A stretch of 64,000 bases of DNA from Escherichia ruysiae. GTDB taxonomy: Bacteria; Pseudomonadota; Gammaproteobacteria; Enterobacterales; Enterobacteriaceae. The DNA lies in the NCBI RefSeq assembly GCF_902498915.1, contig NZ_CABVLQ010000001.1. One strand, 5' to 3'. Below are positions 1 to 10,212 of the stretch, piece by piece (positions within the stretch are counted from its first letter, which is position 1; each line of letters starts with the position of its first letter). A program made the translations under genes and the position numbers. Under the pieces are notes generated by a model. It was not told the DNA's origin and searched no databases. It was given only the letters and a program-made list of their open reading frames with translations.

Positions 1-296
1 GGCAGTATCTGGCAGGGGATAAAGGTGGCACGCTGGAGATCGCCAAACGCTTTGATAGCGGCGTGGTGGTGGGTGGCTATGCCACGATCACGAATGTTTC
101 GAAAGAAGAGTACGGAGAAGGGGACTTCACCAAAGGCGTGTATGTCTCTGTACCGTTGGATCTCTTCTCGTCTGGCCCGACACGCAGCCGTGCGGCAATT
201 GGCTGGACGCCGCTGACGCGTGACGGTGGTCAGCAACTTGGGCGTAAGTTCCAGTTGTATGACATGACCAGCGACCGAAGCGTGAATTTCCGCTAA
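1..296 (+). CDS. yjbH: YjbH C-terminus (partial, 5' end outside window)
   Basis: The open frame enters from the left edge and encodes about 97 residues ending DRSVNFR before TAA at 294-296. It matches the C-terminus of YjbH, the outer-membrane lipoprotein of the yjbEFGH operon, which is implicated in production of an extracellular polysaccharide. The visible part has the alternating hydrophobic strands expected of an outer-membrane beta-barrel protein. The convergent yjbT follows, and the order yjbH, yjbT, psiE is that of E. coli K-12. Only the 3' end is present, so no start or signal peptide can be judged. Confidence 0.85.
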   Translation, partial: QYLAGDKGGTLEIAKRFDSGVVVGGYATITNVSKEEYGEGDFTKGVYVSVPLDLFSSGPTRSRAAIGWTPLTRDGGQQLGRKFQLYDMTSDRSVNFR

Positions 297-342
297 GCCG
301 TGGGAAAGGTGCCAGTTTTCGCAATCACTGGCCCCCTCATTC

Positions 343-621
343 TTAATGGCCTGTCGAGCCATCAGGAACGCAGTTCACCCCCGGTTTGCGATCTGGTGTG
401 TAAAGGCGAAAACATTCTGTCTTCCTGTCCGTCGATATCGGTTGCAGGTCTGATTGCCTGAGCGACTGAGCCATCATTGGGCTGGAGACATTGCTTTGCG
501 GAAGGTCGGCTTTATCAGCAGTACCGAGCGGACCGGCAAAAGCAGGAAGAACAGAGACTGATAACAACAAAGCAGCAAAATAAGGCTTCATTTTTACCAC
601 CTTTATCAGGTTACGTTTCAT
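343..621 (-). CDS. yjbT: YjbT, small exported protein of unknown function
   Basis: This 92-residue protein has a basic N-terminus, a hydrophobic stretch and an Ala-Phe-Ala site, so it looks like a secreted (periplasmic) protein with a signal peptide. The mature part is short and polar, with two cysteines (CFRLY and NCVPD) that could form a disulfide. Length and position, convergent with yjbH and upstream of psiE, match K-12 yjbT. A second Met at residue 11 (MKPYFAALL) would give a more compact signal peptide and could be the real start. The function is not known and nothing in the sequence points to one. Confidence 0.75.
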   Translation of the reverse strand: MKRNLIKVVKMKPYFAALLLSVSVLPAFAGPLGTADKADLPQSNVSSPMMAQSLRQSDLQPISTDRKTECFRLYTPDRKPGVNCVPDGSTGH

Positions 622-834
622 TTGTTCCAGAGGAACATTGTCGATTTTTCGCGCTTTGCTGGTGGCCGGGAATCACCTGAATGGGTGATTTTTTGAGGCT
701 GTGTGTTTTGCCAGATGCGACGTTGATGGGAGATGCCCACTTAATTGAGCTGAACAAAACATACACAAAAAATATAGATCCCCGTCACATTTTTGCGTTA
801 TACAGGAAGCTCGCCACTGAGTTGGAGGGCTGTT

Positions 835-1245
835 ATGACGTCGTTATCTCGTCCGCGCGTGGAGTTTATCTCCACCATTTTGCAGACCGTTCTCAATCTT
901 GGCCTGCTGTGCCTCGGCCTGATTCTGGTCGTATTCCTCGGCAAAGAAACGGTGCATCTGGCTGATGTGCTGTTCGCCCCAGAAAAAACCAGCAAATATG
1001 AGCTGGTGGAAGGGCTGGTGGTTTACTTTCTCTATTTCGAATTTATCGCCCTGATTGTGAAGTACTTCCAGTCCGGTTTTCACTTTCCCTTACGTTACTT
1101 TGTCTATATCGGGATCACCGCCATTGTGCGCTTGATCATCGTCGATCATAAATCGCCACTGGATGTATTGATCTACTCGGCAGCGATCCTGTTACTGGTG
1201 ATCACACTATGGCTGTGTAATTCGAAGCGGCTGAAGCGGGAGTAA
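835..1245 (+). CDS. psiE: PsiE, phosphate-starvation-inducible membrane protein
   Basis: This 136-residue integral membrane protein has four hydrophobic segments and a basic C-terminus (SKRLKRE). It matches PsiE, a gene of the Pho regulon in E. coli that is also under CRP control; its biochemical role is unknown. I chose the ATG at 835, preceded by a GGAGGG-type ribosome site at 823-828, because it gives the family length. Upstream in-frame starts add residues unlike the family. A strong inverted repeat follows at once. In K-12 xylE lies between psiE and malG; here the two are only 93 bases apart. Confidence 0.93.
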   Translation: MTSLSRPRVEFISTILQTVLNLGLLCLGLILVVFLGKETVHLADVLFAPEKTSKYELVEGLVVYFLYFEFIALIVKYFQSGFHFPLRYFVYIGITAIVRLIIVDHKSPLDVLIYSAAILLLVITLWLCNSKRLKRE

Positions 1246-1268
1246 AAAAAGGCGCTCCAGGGAGCGCC
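1244..1268 (-). terminator. Rho-independent terminator of malG operon
   Basis: The stem GGCGCTCC/GGAGCGCC at 1251-1268 has an A run on its left side. Read on the minus strand it is a GC-rich hairpin followed by a U tract, which fits the end of the malEFG transcript. It sits just beyond the psiE stop codon, so it may also slow reading from that side. Confidence 0.75.
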
Positions 1269-1338
1269 GAATAACAGTCACAAGTTGGGATAACGTAAGT
1301 TGAGGGTGCAGCGGCATAACATTGGCAGAACAACATCT

Positions 1339-2229
1339 TTAACCTTTCACACCACCTGCCGTCAGGCCATTGACCAGCCAGCGTTGAGCTAGCAAGAAGA
1401 CGATGGTGATCGGTAATGCAGACATCACGGCAGCGGCGGCAAAATCGCCCCACAGGTAGTTTTGTGGGTTGAGGTATTGCTGCATCCCCACGGCCAGGGT
1501 GTAGCTGTTCACGTCACGCAGTAACAACGACGCGACCGGAACTTCAGTAATGGCAGCGATAAACGACAGGATGAACACTACCGCCAGAATTGGTACTGAC
1601 AGCGGCAGCAGTACGAGGCGGAAGGCTTGCCACGGTGTCGCACCGTCCAGCGCCGCCGCTTCTTCCAGCGAACTGTCGATGGTTTCGAAATAACCTTTAA
1701 TCGTCCAGACGTGCAGCGCAATCCCGCCCAGGTAAGCAAAGATAACGCCGCCGTGGGTATTCAGACCGATAAACGGAATGTACTCACCCAGACGGTCAAA
1801 CAACGCATACAACGCCACCAGTGAGAGTACCGCCGGGAACATCTGGAAAATCAGCATTCCTTTCAGCAGCGTCGCTTTGCCTGGAAAGCGCATACGGGCA
1901 AAAGCGTAGGCGCAGGTGGTGGAGAGCGCCACGATACCAATCGCGGAAATCCCGGCGACCTTTACTGAGTTCCACAGCCACAGCAATACCGGGAACGGCG
2001 GTGGCGTAATGCGACCATCGGCCTGTTCAACGCTAAAGCCTAACGCCAGTTTCCAGTGATCCCACGAGATTTGCTCCGGGATCAGGCTGCCGGTCGCGAA
2101 GTTCCCCTGACGCAGCGAGATGGCGACGACCATCAGCAGCGGGAACATAATCGCCGCGATAAAAAGTAGCAGTAGCAGGTGAGTAATAAACAAACGTGCT
2201 TTTTGCGATTTCGGTTGGACCATTGCCAT
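1339..2229 (-). CDS. malG: MalG, maltose ABC transporter permease
   Basis: MalG (296 residues) is one of the two inner-membrane permease subunits of the MalFGK2 maltose/maltodextrin importer. It has about six transmembrane segments. The cytoplasmic EAA loop, which docks on the ATPase MalK, reads EEAAALDGATPWQAFRLVLLP. The N-terminus (MAMVQPKSQKAR) and the C-terminal GLTAGGVKG match the family. It is the last gene of the malE-malF-malG operon, starting 14 bases after the malF stop. In K-12 xylE follows; here a terminator does. Confidence 0.98.
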   Translation of the reverse strand: MAMVQPKSQKARLFITHLLLLLFIAAIMFPLLMVVAISLRQGNFATGSLIPEQISWDHWKLALGFSVEQADGRITPPPFPVLLWLWNSVKVAGISAIGIVALSTTCAYAFARMRFPGKATLLKGMLIFQMFPAVLSLVALYALFDRLGEYIPFIGLNTHGGVIFAYLGGIALHVWTIKGYFETIDSSLEEAAALDGATPWQAFRLVLLPLSVPILAVVFILSFIAAITEVPVASLLLRDVNSYTLAVGMQQYLNPQNYLWGDFAAAAVMSALPITIVFLLAQRWLVNGLTAGGVKG

Positions 2230-2243
2230 TTTTGTTATCTCCC

Positions 2244-3788
2244 TTAATCAAACTTCATTCGCGTGGCTTTCAGGTTCACTATCGCCAGCGCACCCACCAG
2301 CAGGAAAATCAGCGTGGCAATCGCTGCTGCCAGACCGAAGTCCTGACCCCCGCCGCCTTCAAAAGCGATACGGTAGGTGTAGTTAACGAGCAGGTCGGTA
2401 TAACCGGCTGGCGTGGTGGTGCCAAGACGATCCGGGCCACCGTTGGTCAACAGTTGAATCAGCACGAAGTTGTTAAAGTTAAAGGCGAAGCTGGCGATCA
2501 TCAGCGGTGTCAGCGGCTTGATCAGCAGCGGCAGCGTGATTTTAAAGAAGTTCTGGAATGGACTTGCGCCATCCATCGCTGAGGCTTCATACAGGTCGTC
2601 AGGAATCGCTTTCAGCAAGCCCATGCAGAGGATCATCATGTACGGATAACCCAGCCACGTGTTGACGATAATCAGCATCGTCCGTGCGGTGGTCGGATCG
2701 CTAAACCAGGCGGGCTTCACGCCAAACAGCGCGCTCAACATCATGTTGATTTCACCGAAGCTCTGGTTAAACAACCCTTTGAAAATCAAGATTGAAATAA
2801 ACGATGGCACCGCGTAGGGCAGAATCAGCAGGACGCGATAGACCGCTTTGCCGCGCAACGCTTCCCATTGCACCAGACAGGCCAGCACCATGCCGACTGC
2901 AACCGTTAAAAAGACAGTGATCAGTGAGAACATCACGGTCCAGACGAAAATCGCGAGGAACGGTTTCTGAATGCCTTCGTCGGTGAAGACGCGGGTAAAG
3001 TTTTTCCAGCCGGTAGTCACGGTGTAACCGGGGCTGAGTTTGTCGTCGCCCCAGTTGCCATCGGCGGTGATGGACTGGTAAAAGCCGGTCTGGTCATTCG
3101 GGCGATATTTGACGCCACTCTGGTTATTGGTCAGCGTACCGTCATCGCCCAGTGTGTAGAGCGGTTGTGTGCCAGAGAACTGGCGCAGGGAGCTCATCAT
3201 CACTTTGTTGTCATCCGGGAGGATGGCGGTAATGTTGCTCAGCGCCTGACGATTTTGGGTAATCACGCGCAGATTTGCGCGCTCGCCCTCAGGCTGTGTG
3301 GCACTTTCTTTCAGTTGCAGCTTTTGCTCGCCGCCAAATTTAAAGGCATCGGAGAGATAATGCTTACCGGTTTCGCCATCGGTGAGCGCCAGTTGCCACT
3401 CATCACCTGCCGGATAAAGCCCGAAGTTATAGGTTTTGCCCGCTTGCCAGGAACGATCTAACAGAACTTCCTGGGCGCGTTCAAAAGTTAGCTGGTTAGT
3501 GCTGCTGTAGTTGGTAAAAGCAATGGCGATGGTGCAGACCAGAGGGAAGAGCACGAACAGCCCCATTCCTGCCATTCCCGGATAAACATAGCGCCAGGCG
3601 TAGGCTTTCCGGTTGGCGAAAATATACAGCCCCGCAGAACTTAAAATCAGCGTGGTAATGGCGAACAGGTACTCCCCTTGTGCGTACATTAAAACAACAA
3701 GGTAACCCACCAGCAGGCCAAGCAGACCTAACACTGACCATTTCAGCGCGTCGCTTTGCCACCAATGTTTCTTTTTAATGACATCCAT
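2244..3788 (-). CDS. malF: MalF, maltose ABC transporter permease
   Basis: MalF (514 residues) is the larger permease subunit of the maltose importer. It has an N-terminal block of transmembrane helices, the large periplasmic P2 domain (about residues 95-275) that contacts MalE, and a C-terminal membrane block with the EAA loop (EASAMDGASPFQNFF) that binds MalK. I used the ATG giving MDVIKKKHW, the family start, not the in-frame start five codons upstream. The loop has Ser where I recall Gly in K-12 (DGAGPF), and the P2 domain has several other substitutions. It is separated from malE by a long REP cluster. Confidence 0.98.
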   Translation of the reverse strand: MDVIKKKHWWQSDALKWSVLGLLGLLVGYLVVLMYAQGEYLFAITTLILSSAGLYIFANRKAYAWRYVYPGMAGMGLFVLFPLVCTIAIAFTNYSSTNQLTFERAQEVLLDRSWQAGKTYNFGLYPAGDEWQLALTDGETGKHYLSDAFKFGGEQKLQLKESATQPEGERANLRVITQNRQALSNITAILPDDNKVMMSSLRQFSGTQPLYTLGDDGTLTNNQSGVKYRPNDQTGFYQSITADGNWGDDKLSPGYTVTTGWKNFTRVFTDEGIQKPFLAIFVWTVMFSLITVFLTVAVGMVLACLVQWEALRGKAVYRVLLILPYAVPSFISILIFKGLFNQSFGEINMMLSALFGVKPAWFSDPTTARTMLIIVNTWLGYPYMMILCMGLLKAIPDDLYEASAMDGASPFQNFFKITLPLLIKPLTPLMIASFAFNFNNFVLIQLLTNGGPDRLGTTTPAGYTDLLVNYTYRIAFEGGGGQDFGLAAAIATLIFLLVGALAIVNLKATRMKFD

Positions 3789-3817
3789 GGGGTTCTTCCT
3801 CATTCCTGGACGGATAA

Positions 3818-4165
3818 ATGATTACACCGCATCCGGCAACAACCGCCTGATGCGGCGCTGGCGCGCCTTATCAGGCTTACGTACAGTTCGTTTTTCCAGG
3901 TCGGATGAAGCATTTACGCCGTATCCGACAACAACCGCCTGATGCGACGCTGACGCGTCTTATCAGGCCTACATATGCTTCGGTTTCGTAGGCCGGATAA
4001 GGCGTTCACGCCGCATCCGGCATTTAGTTTTGTATGTCGGATGAAGTATTTACGCCGTATCCGACAATAACCGCCTGATGCGACGCTGACGCGTCTTATC
4101 AGGCCTACATATGTTTTGGTTTCGTAGGCCGGATAAGGCGTTCACGCCGCATCCGGCATTTCACA
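3818..4165. repeat. REP/BIME cluster between malE and malF, with tandem duplication
   Basis: This gap holds repeated REP palindromes of the type GCCTGATGCGACGC and GGCCGGATAAGGCG. A partial unit at about 3825-3895 is followed by two near-identical units of about 136 bases, starting at 3900 and 4036. The unit boundaries are clear from the repeated GTCGGATGAAG motif. In E. coli the malE-malF REP element protects the upstream malE mRNA from 3' decay and so helps make MalE far more abundant than MalF and MalG. This copy looks longer than the two-REP version I recall from K-12. Confidence 0.93.
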
Positions 4166-4168
4166 GCA

Positions 4169-5359
4169 TTACTTGGTGATACGACCCTGCGCATCTTTCA
4201 GCGCGGCATCAACAGTTTGACGACCGCTGGCGGCGTTGATCACTGCGGTACGCACGGCATACCAGAAGGCCGACATCTGCGGGATATTCGGCATGATTTC
4301 ACCGTTCTTGGCGTTATCCATGGTGGCGGCAATGCGTTGATCTTTCGCCAGCTGATCCTGGTAAGACTTCAGCGCCACGGCGCCCAGCGGTTTATCTTTA
4401 TTTACCGCTTCCAGCCCTTCGTCAGTCAGCAGGTAGTTTTCGAGGAACTCTTTTGCCAGTTCTTTGTTCGGGCTGGCAGCGTTGATGCCTGCACTCAGAA
4501 CGCCAACGAACGGTTTGGAAGGTTGTCCCTTGAAGGTCGGCAGCAGCGTCACACCGTAGTTCACTTTGCTGGTATCGATGTTGGACCATGCCCACGGACC
4601 GTTGATGGTCATCGCCGTTTCACCTTTGTTAAAGGCCGCCTCTGCGATGGAGTAATCAGTATCCGCATTCATGTGTTTGTTTTTAACCAGATCAACCAGG
4701 AAGGTCAGACCCGCTTTTGCGCCGACGTTATCCACACCAACGTCTTTCACATTGTATTTGTCATTTTCATACTTGAACGCATAACCACCGTCGGCAGCAA
4801 TCAGCGGCCAGGTGAAGTACGGTTCTTGCAGGTTGAACATCAGCGCGCTCTTACCTTTCGCTTTCAGTTCTTTATCCAGTGCCGGGATTTCTTCCCAGGT
4901 TTTTGGCGGATTCGGCAGCAGGTCTTTGTTATAAATTAGCGATAACGCTTCAACGGCAATCGGATAAGCAATCAGTTTGCCGTTATAACGTACAGCATCC
5001 CAGGTAAACGGATACAGCTTGTCCTGTAACGCTTTGTCTGGGGAGATTTCAGCCAACAGGCCAGATTGGGCATAGCCGCCAAAGCGGTCGTGCGCCCAGA
5101 AAATAATGTCCGGACCATCGCCAGTGGCCGCAACTTGGGGGAACTTCTCTTCCAGCTTATCTGGATGCTCAACGGTGACTTTAATTCCGGTATCTTTCTC
5201 GAATTTATTACCCACTTCTGCGAGGCCGTTGTAGCCTTTATCGCCGTTGATCCAGATTACCAGTTTACCTTCTTCGATTTTGGCGAGAGCCGAGGCGGAA
5301 AACATCATCGTCGTCAAAACAGATAATGCGAGGATGCGTGCACCTGTTTTTATTTTCAT
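4169..5359 (-). CDS. malE: MalE, periplasmic maltose-binding protein
   Basis: MalE (396 residues with a 26-residue Sec signal ending in SALA) is the periplasmic receptor that hands maltose and maltodextrins to MalFGK2 and also presents maltose to the chemoreceptor Tar. The mature protein starts KIEEGKLVIWINGDKGYNGL and ends DAQGRITK, as in the classic protein. I placed the start at the ATG with complement at 5357-5359; longer in-frame extension lies in the regulatory region. It is the first gene of malEFG and is transcribed away from malK. The signal peptide has Val where I recall Ala in K-12 (ALSVLTT). Confidence 0.98.
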   Translation of the reverse strand: MKIKTGARILALSVLTTMMFSASALAKIEEGKLVIWINGDKGYNGLAEVGNKFEKDTGIKVTVEHPDKLEEKFPQVAATGDGPDIIFWAHDRFGGYAQSGLLAEISPDKALQDKLYPFTWDAVRYNGKLIAYPIAVEALSLIYNKDLLPNPPKTWEEIPALDKELKAKGKSALMFNLQEPYFTWPLIAADGGYAFKYENDKYNVKDVGVDNVGAKAGLTFLVDLVKNKHMNADTDYSIAEAAFNKGETAMTINGPWAWSNIDTSKVNYGVTLLPTFKGQPSKPFVGVLSAGINAASPNKELAKEFLENYLLTDEGLEAVNKDKPLGAVALKSYQDQLAKDQRIAATMDNAKNGEIMPNIPQMSAFWYAVRTAVINAASGRQTVDAALKDAQGRITK

Positions 5360-5723
5360 AATCTCTGGTCCTTGTTGGTGAAGTGCTTGTGAAAACGCCT
5401 GAACGGACTCTAGTTTCTTTATACGGCAACCTCTTTCCATCCTCCTTGCCCCTACGCCCCACCTTTGTTTTATGTGATCTGCATCGCAGAAACGGCAGTA
5501 TTGCGGTAAGGCGCACACAAAATTGCCATGTTTTTTGCAAGCAATATCACGAATTTCCTTACTTTCCCTCGGATTAGTATGCAGACCCCACCTTCTCATC
5601 CTCCCGCCTCCTCCCCCATAAAAAAGCCAGGGGGTGGAGGATTTAAGCCATCTTCCGATGACGCATAGTCACTGCATCATGAATGTTGCTGTCGATGACA
5701 GGTTGTAACGAAGGGAGAAGGGC
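5360..5723. promoter_or_regulatory. Divergent malEFG / malK-lamB-malM control region
   Basis: This 364-base gap between two divergent operons holds purine-rich MalT boxes near the consensus GGGGATGAGG. Two are on the minus strand around 5595-5618 and one is on the plus strand around 5630-5640 (GGGGGTGGAGG). A good CRP site, TGTGA-N6-TCGCA, lies at 5473-5488. This is the known architecture in which MalT (maltotriose plus ATP) and CRP activate both directions together. No gene is supported inside it. Confidence 0.85.
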
Positions 5724-6839
5724 ATGGCGAGCGTACAGCTGCAAAATGTAACGAAGGCCTGGGGGGATGTGGTGGTATCGAAAGATATCAATCTCGACAT
5801 CCACGAAGGTGAGTTCGTGGTGTTTGTCGGACCGTCTGGCTGCGGTAAATCCACTTTACTGCGCATGATTGCCGGTCTTGAGACGATCACCAGCGGCGAC
5901 CTGTTCATCGGTGATAAACGAATGAACGATACCCCGCCAGCAGAACGCGGCGTCGGCATGGTGTTCCAGTCCTATGCGCTCTATCCCCACCTGTCTGTGG
6001 CAGAAAATATGTCTTTTGGCCTGAAATTAGCAGGCGCAAAGAAAGAGGTCATCAACCAGCGTGTTAACCAGGTGGCGGAAGTGCTGCAACTGGCGCACTT
6101 GCTGGATCGCAAACCGAAGGCGCTCTCCGGCGGACAACGTCAACGTGTGGCGATTGGTCGTACGCTGGTGGCCGAGCCAAGCGTGTTTTTACTCGATGAA
6201 CCACTTTCCAACCTTGATGCCGCGCTACGTGTACAGATGCGTATCGAAATTTCCCGTCTGCATAAACGCCTGGGGCGCACGATGATTTACGTCACCCACG
6301 ACCAGGTCGAAGCGATGACGTTGGCCGACAAAATCGTGGTGCTGGACGCCGGTCGCGTGGCGCAGGTCGGGAAGCCGCTTGAGTTGTATCACTATCCGGC
6401 CGACCGCTTTGTCGCCGGTTTTATCGGTTCACCGAAAATGAATTTCCTGCCGGTAAAAGTGACCGCCGTTGCAATCGATCAAGTCCAGGTTGAGCTGCCG
6501 ATGCCAAACCTCCAGCAGGTCTGGCTGCCGGTTGAAAGCCACAACGTTCAGGTCGGCGCCAACATGTCGCTGGGCATTCGCCCGGAACATTTACTGCCAA
6601 GCGATATCGCCGACGTCATCCTTGAGGGGGAAGTTCAGGTGGTCGAGCAGCTCGGCAACGAAACGCAAATTCATATCCAGATCCCTTCCATTCGTCAAAA
6701 CCTGGTGTACCGCCAGTCTGACGTGGTGTTGGTAGAAGAAGGTGCCACATTCGCTATCGGCCTGCCGCCAGAGCGTTGCCATCTGTTCCGTGAGGATGGC
6801 ACTGCATGTCGTCGACTGCATCAGGAGCCGGGCGTTTAA
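5724..6839 (+). CDS. malK: MalK, maltose transporter ATPase
   Basis: MalK (371 residues) is the ATP-hydrolysing subunit, present as a dimer under MalFG. Visible motifs are Walker A GPSGCGKST (about 36-44), the Q loop (VFQSYALYPH), the signature LSGGQRQR (about 134-141), Walker B VFLLDEPLSNLD and the switch His in VTHDQVEAM. The C-terminal third is the regulatory domain that binds unphosphorylated EIIA-Glc (inducer exclusion) and MalT. A GAAGGGAGAAGG ribosome site precedes the ATG. It heads the malK-lamB-malM operon. Confidence 0.98.
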   Translation: MASVQLQNVTKAWGDVVVSKDINLDIHEGEFVVFVGPSGCGKSTLLRMIAGLETITSGDLFIGDKRMNDTPPAERGVGMVFQSYALYPHLSVAENMSFGLKLAGAKKEVINQRVNQVAEVLQLAHLLDRKPKALSGGQRQRVAIGRTLVAEPSVFLLDEPLSNLDAALRVQMRIEISRLHKRLGRTMIYVTHDQVEAMTLADKIVVLDAGRVAQVGKPLELYHYPADRFVAGFIGSPKMNFLPVKVTAVAIDQVQVELPMPNLQQVWLPVESHNVQVGANMSLGIRPEHLLPSDIADVILEGEVQVVEQLGNETQIHIQIPSIRQNLVYRQSDVVLVEEGATFAIGLPPERCHLFREDGTACRRLHQEPGV

Positions 6840-6911
6840 GCACCCCTAAAAAAGACACAAAGCCTGTGACAGGCGATGTGAAAAAAGAAAAGCAATGACT
6901 CAGGAGATAGA

Positions 6912-8252
<1,341 letters not shown>

Positions 8253-8260
8253 TAGCAATA

Positions 8261-8478
<218 letters not shown>

Positions 8479-8584
8479 TAAAACAGGTTGTCATTATTTA
8501 TAAGGGGCGTAAGCCCCTCTGATTATCGGGTTAAGCGCGCTATTGCCTGGCTACCGCTGAACTCCAGATTTTGAGGTGAAAACA

Positions 8585-9523
8585 ATGAAAATGAATAAAA
8601 GTCTCATCGCCCTCTGTTTATCAGCAGGGTTGCTGGCAAGCGCGCCTGGAATCAGCCTTGCCGATGTTAACTACGTACCGCAAAACACCAGCGATGCGCC
8701 AGCCATTCCATCTGCCGCGCTGCAACAATTAACCTGGACACCAGTCGATCAATCTAAAACCCAGACCACCCGGTTAGCTACTGGCGGTCAACAACTGAAC
8801 GTCCCTGGCATCAGCGGTTCGGTTGCCGCATACAGCGTCCCGGCAAACATTGGCGAGCTGACACTGACGCTGACCAGTGAAGTGAACAAACAAACCAGCG
8901 TATTTGCGCCGAACGTGCTGATTCTTGATCAGAACATGACACCATCGGCCTTCTTCCCCAGCAGTTATTTCACCTACCAGGAACCTGGCGTGATGAGTGC
9001 AGATCGTCTGGAAGGCGTTATGCGACTGACACCTGCATTAGGGCAGCAGAAACTTTATGTGCTGGTCTTTACCACTGAAAAAGATCTCCAGCAGACGACA
9101 CAACTGCTCGATCCGGCAAAAGCCTATGCCAAAGGTGTTGGTAACTCGGTGCCGGATATTCCAGACCCGGTTGCCCGTCATACCACCGATGGTCTGCTGA
9201 AACTGAAAGTGAAAACCAACTCCAGCTCCAGCGTGTTGGTGGGGCCGTTGTTTGGTTCTTCCGCTCCAGCTCCGGTTACGGTAGGCAACACTGCGGCACC
9301 GGCGACCTACACGGCACCAGCCGCCGCCGCACCTGCTCCGGCACCGGCGAAGAAAAGTGAACCTATGCTCAACGACACGGAAAGTTATTTTAATACCGCG
9401 ATTAAAAACGCTGTCGCGAAAGGTGATGTTGATAAGGCGTTAAAACTGCTTGATGAAGCTGAACGCCTGGGCTCGACATCTGCCCGTTCCACCTTTATCA
9501 GCAGTGTAAAAGGCAAGGGGTAA
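8585..9523 (+). CDS. malM: MalM, periplasmic maltose-operon protein
   Basis: MalM (312 residues from this start) is a periplasmic protein of the maltose regulon with no essential known role. The signal peptide (MKMNKSLIALCLSAGLLASAPGISLA) is clear. I chose the ATG at 8585 because GAGG at 8573-8576 is well spaced; a GTG at 8576 is also in frame. The linker near residue 235-255 is rich in Ala, Pro and Thr and appears about six residues longer than in K-12 (306 residues). The C-terminal part has a short helical repeat (DVDKALKLLDEAERLG). Confidence 0.95.
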   Translation: MKMNKSLIALCLSAGLLASAPGISLADVNYVPQNTSDAPAIPSAALQQLTWTPVDQSKTQTTRLATGGQQLNVPGISGSVAAYSVPANIGELTLTLTSEVNKQTSVFAPNVLILDQNMTPSAFFPSSYFTYQEPGVMSADRLEGVMRLTPALGQQKLYVLVFTTEKDLQQTTQLLDPAKAYAKGVGNSVPDIPDPVARHTTDGLLKLKVKTNSSSSVLVGPLFGSSAPAPVTVGNTAAPATYTAPAAAAPAPAPAKKSEPMLNDTESYFNTAIKNAVAKGDVDKALKLLDEAERLGSTSARSTFISSVKGKG

Positions 9524-9555
9524 TTACGCCCCACAGTGCTGATTTTGCAACAACT

Positions 9556-9582
9556 GGTGCGTCTTCGGGCGCACCTTTTTTT
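9556..9582 (+). terminator. Rho-independent terminator after malM
   Basis: The stem GGTGCG/GCGCACC closes on the stable tetraloop region TCTTCGG and is followed by a run of T at 9574-9581. It ends the malK-lamB-malM transcript. Confidence 0.85.
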
Positions 9583-9702
9583 CTCTCTCTCCTGTGATTG
9601 TTGCGTTATTGTTGCGTATTAGATCACTTAATATGCTTTACATCTCCCGTTAACGCTTTTCTGCGATACAATGCCTTTACGTTATGTAACGGAGAGTTCG
9701 GC

Positions 9703-10200
9703 ATGTCACACCCCGCGTTAACGCAACTGCGTGCGCTGCGCTATTTTGCAGAGATCCCTGCGCTGGAACCGCAACTGCTCGACTGGTTGTTGCTGGAAGA
9801 TTCCATGACCAAACGTTTTGAACAGCAGGGAAAAACGGTGAGCGTGACGATGATCCGCGAAGGGTTTGTCGAGCAGAATGAAATCCCCGAAGAATTACCG
9901 CTGCTGCCGAAAGAATCCCGTTACTGGTTACGTGAGATTTTGTTATGTGCAGATGGAGAACCGTGGCTTGCCGGTCGCACTGTCGTTCCTGTGTCAACGC
10001 TAAGCGGCCCCGAGCTGGCGTTACAAAATTTGGGTAAAACGCCGTTAGGACGCTATCTGTTTACATCATCGACATTAACTCGTGACTTTATTGAGATAGG
10101 CAGTGATGCCGGACTTTGGGGGCGACGTTCCCGCCTGCGATTAAGTGGTAAGCCGCTGCTGCTGACCGAACTGTTTTTACCGGCATCACCGTTGTACTAA
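9703..10200 (+). CDS. ubiC: UbiC, chorismate pyruvate-lyase
   Basis: UbiC (165 residues) removes pyruvate from chorismate to give 4-hydroxybenzoate, the first committed step of ubiquinone synthesis, in the cytoplasm. The sequence MSHPALTQLRALRY to LFLPASPLY is the full family protein, with the conserved Arg in MIREGFVEQ and Glu in LTELFLP that line the product pocket. I chose the ATG at 9703, preceded by GGAGAG; upstream in-frame codons extend into the promoter. ubiA follows after 12 bases and uses the product. Residues 15-22 (YFAEIPALE) differ slightly from K-12 (YCKEIPALD). Confidence 0.97.
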   Translation: MSHPALTQLRALRYFAEIPALEPQLLDWLLLEDSMTKRFEQQGKTVSVTMIREGFVEQNEIPEELPLLPKESRYWLREILLCADGEPWLAGRTVVPVSTLSGPELALQNLGKTPLGRYLFTSSTLTRDFIEIGSDAGLWGRRSRLRLSGKPLLLTELFLPASPLY

Positions 10201-10212
10201 GAGGAAAAAAAT

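Noticed and set aside
3818..4165. Regularly spaced repeats that might suggest a CRISPR array
   Set aside because: The repeats are REP palindromes of both orientations with conserved, not unique, spacers, and no cas genes are near. They are BIMEs. The same applies to 8261-8478 and 63264-63526.
4217..4939. Open frame of 240 codons on the plus strand inside malE
   Set aside because: It is antisense to malE, a well-known gene, and its translation has no family features. Long antisense frames are common opposite GC-rich coding DNA.
5360..5599. 80-codon extension of malE upstream of MKIKTGARIL
   Set aside because: It would bury the signal peptide inside the protein and runs through CRP and MalT sites. 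The classic start has a proper ribosome site (AGAGA/AGGACC region).
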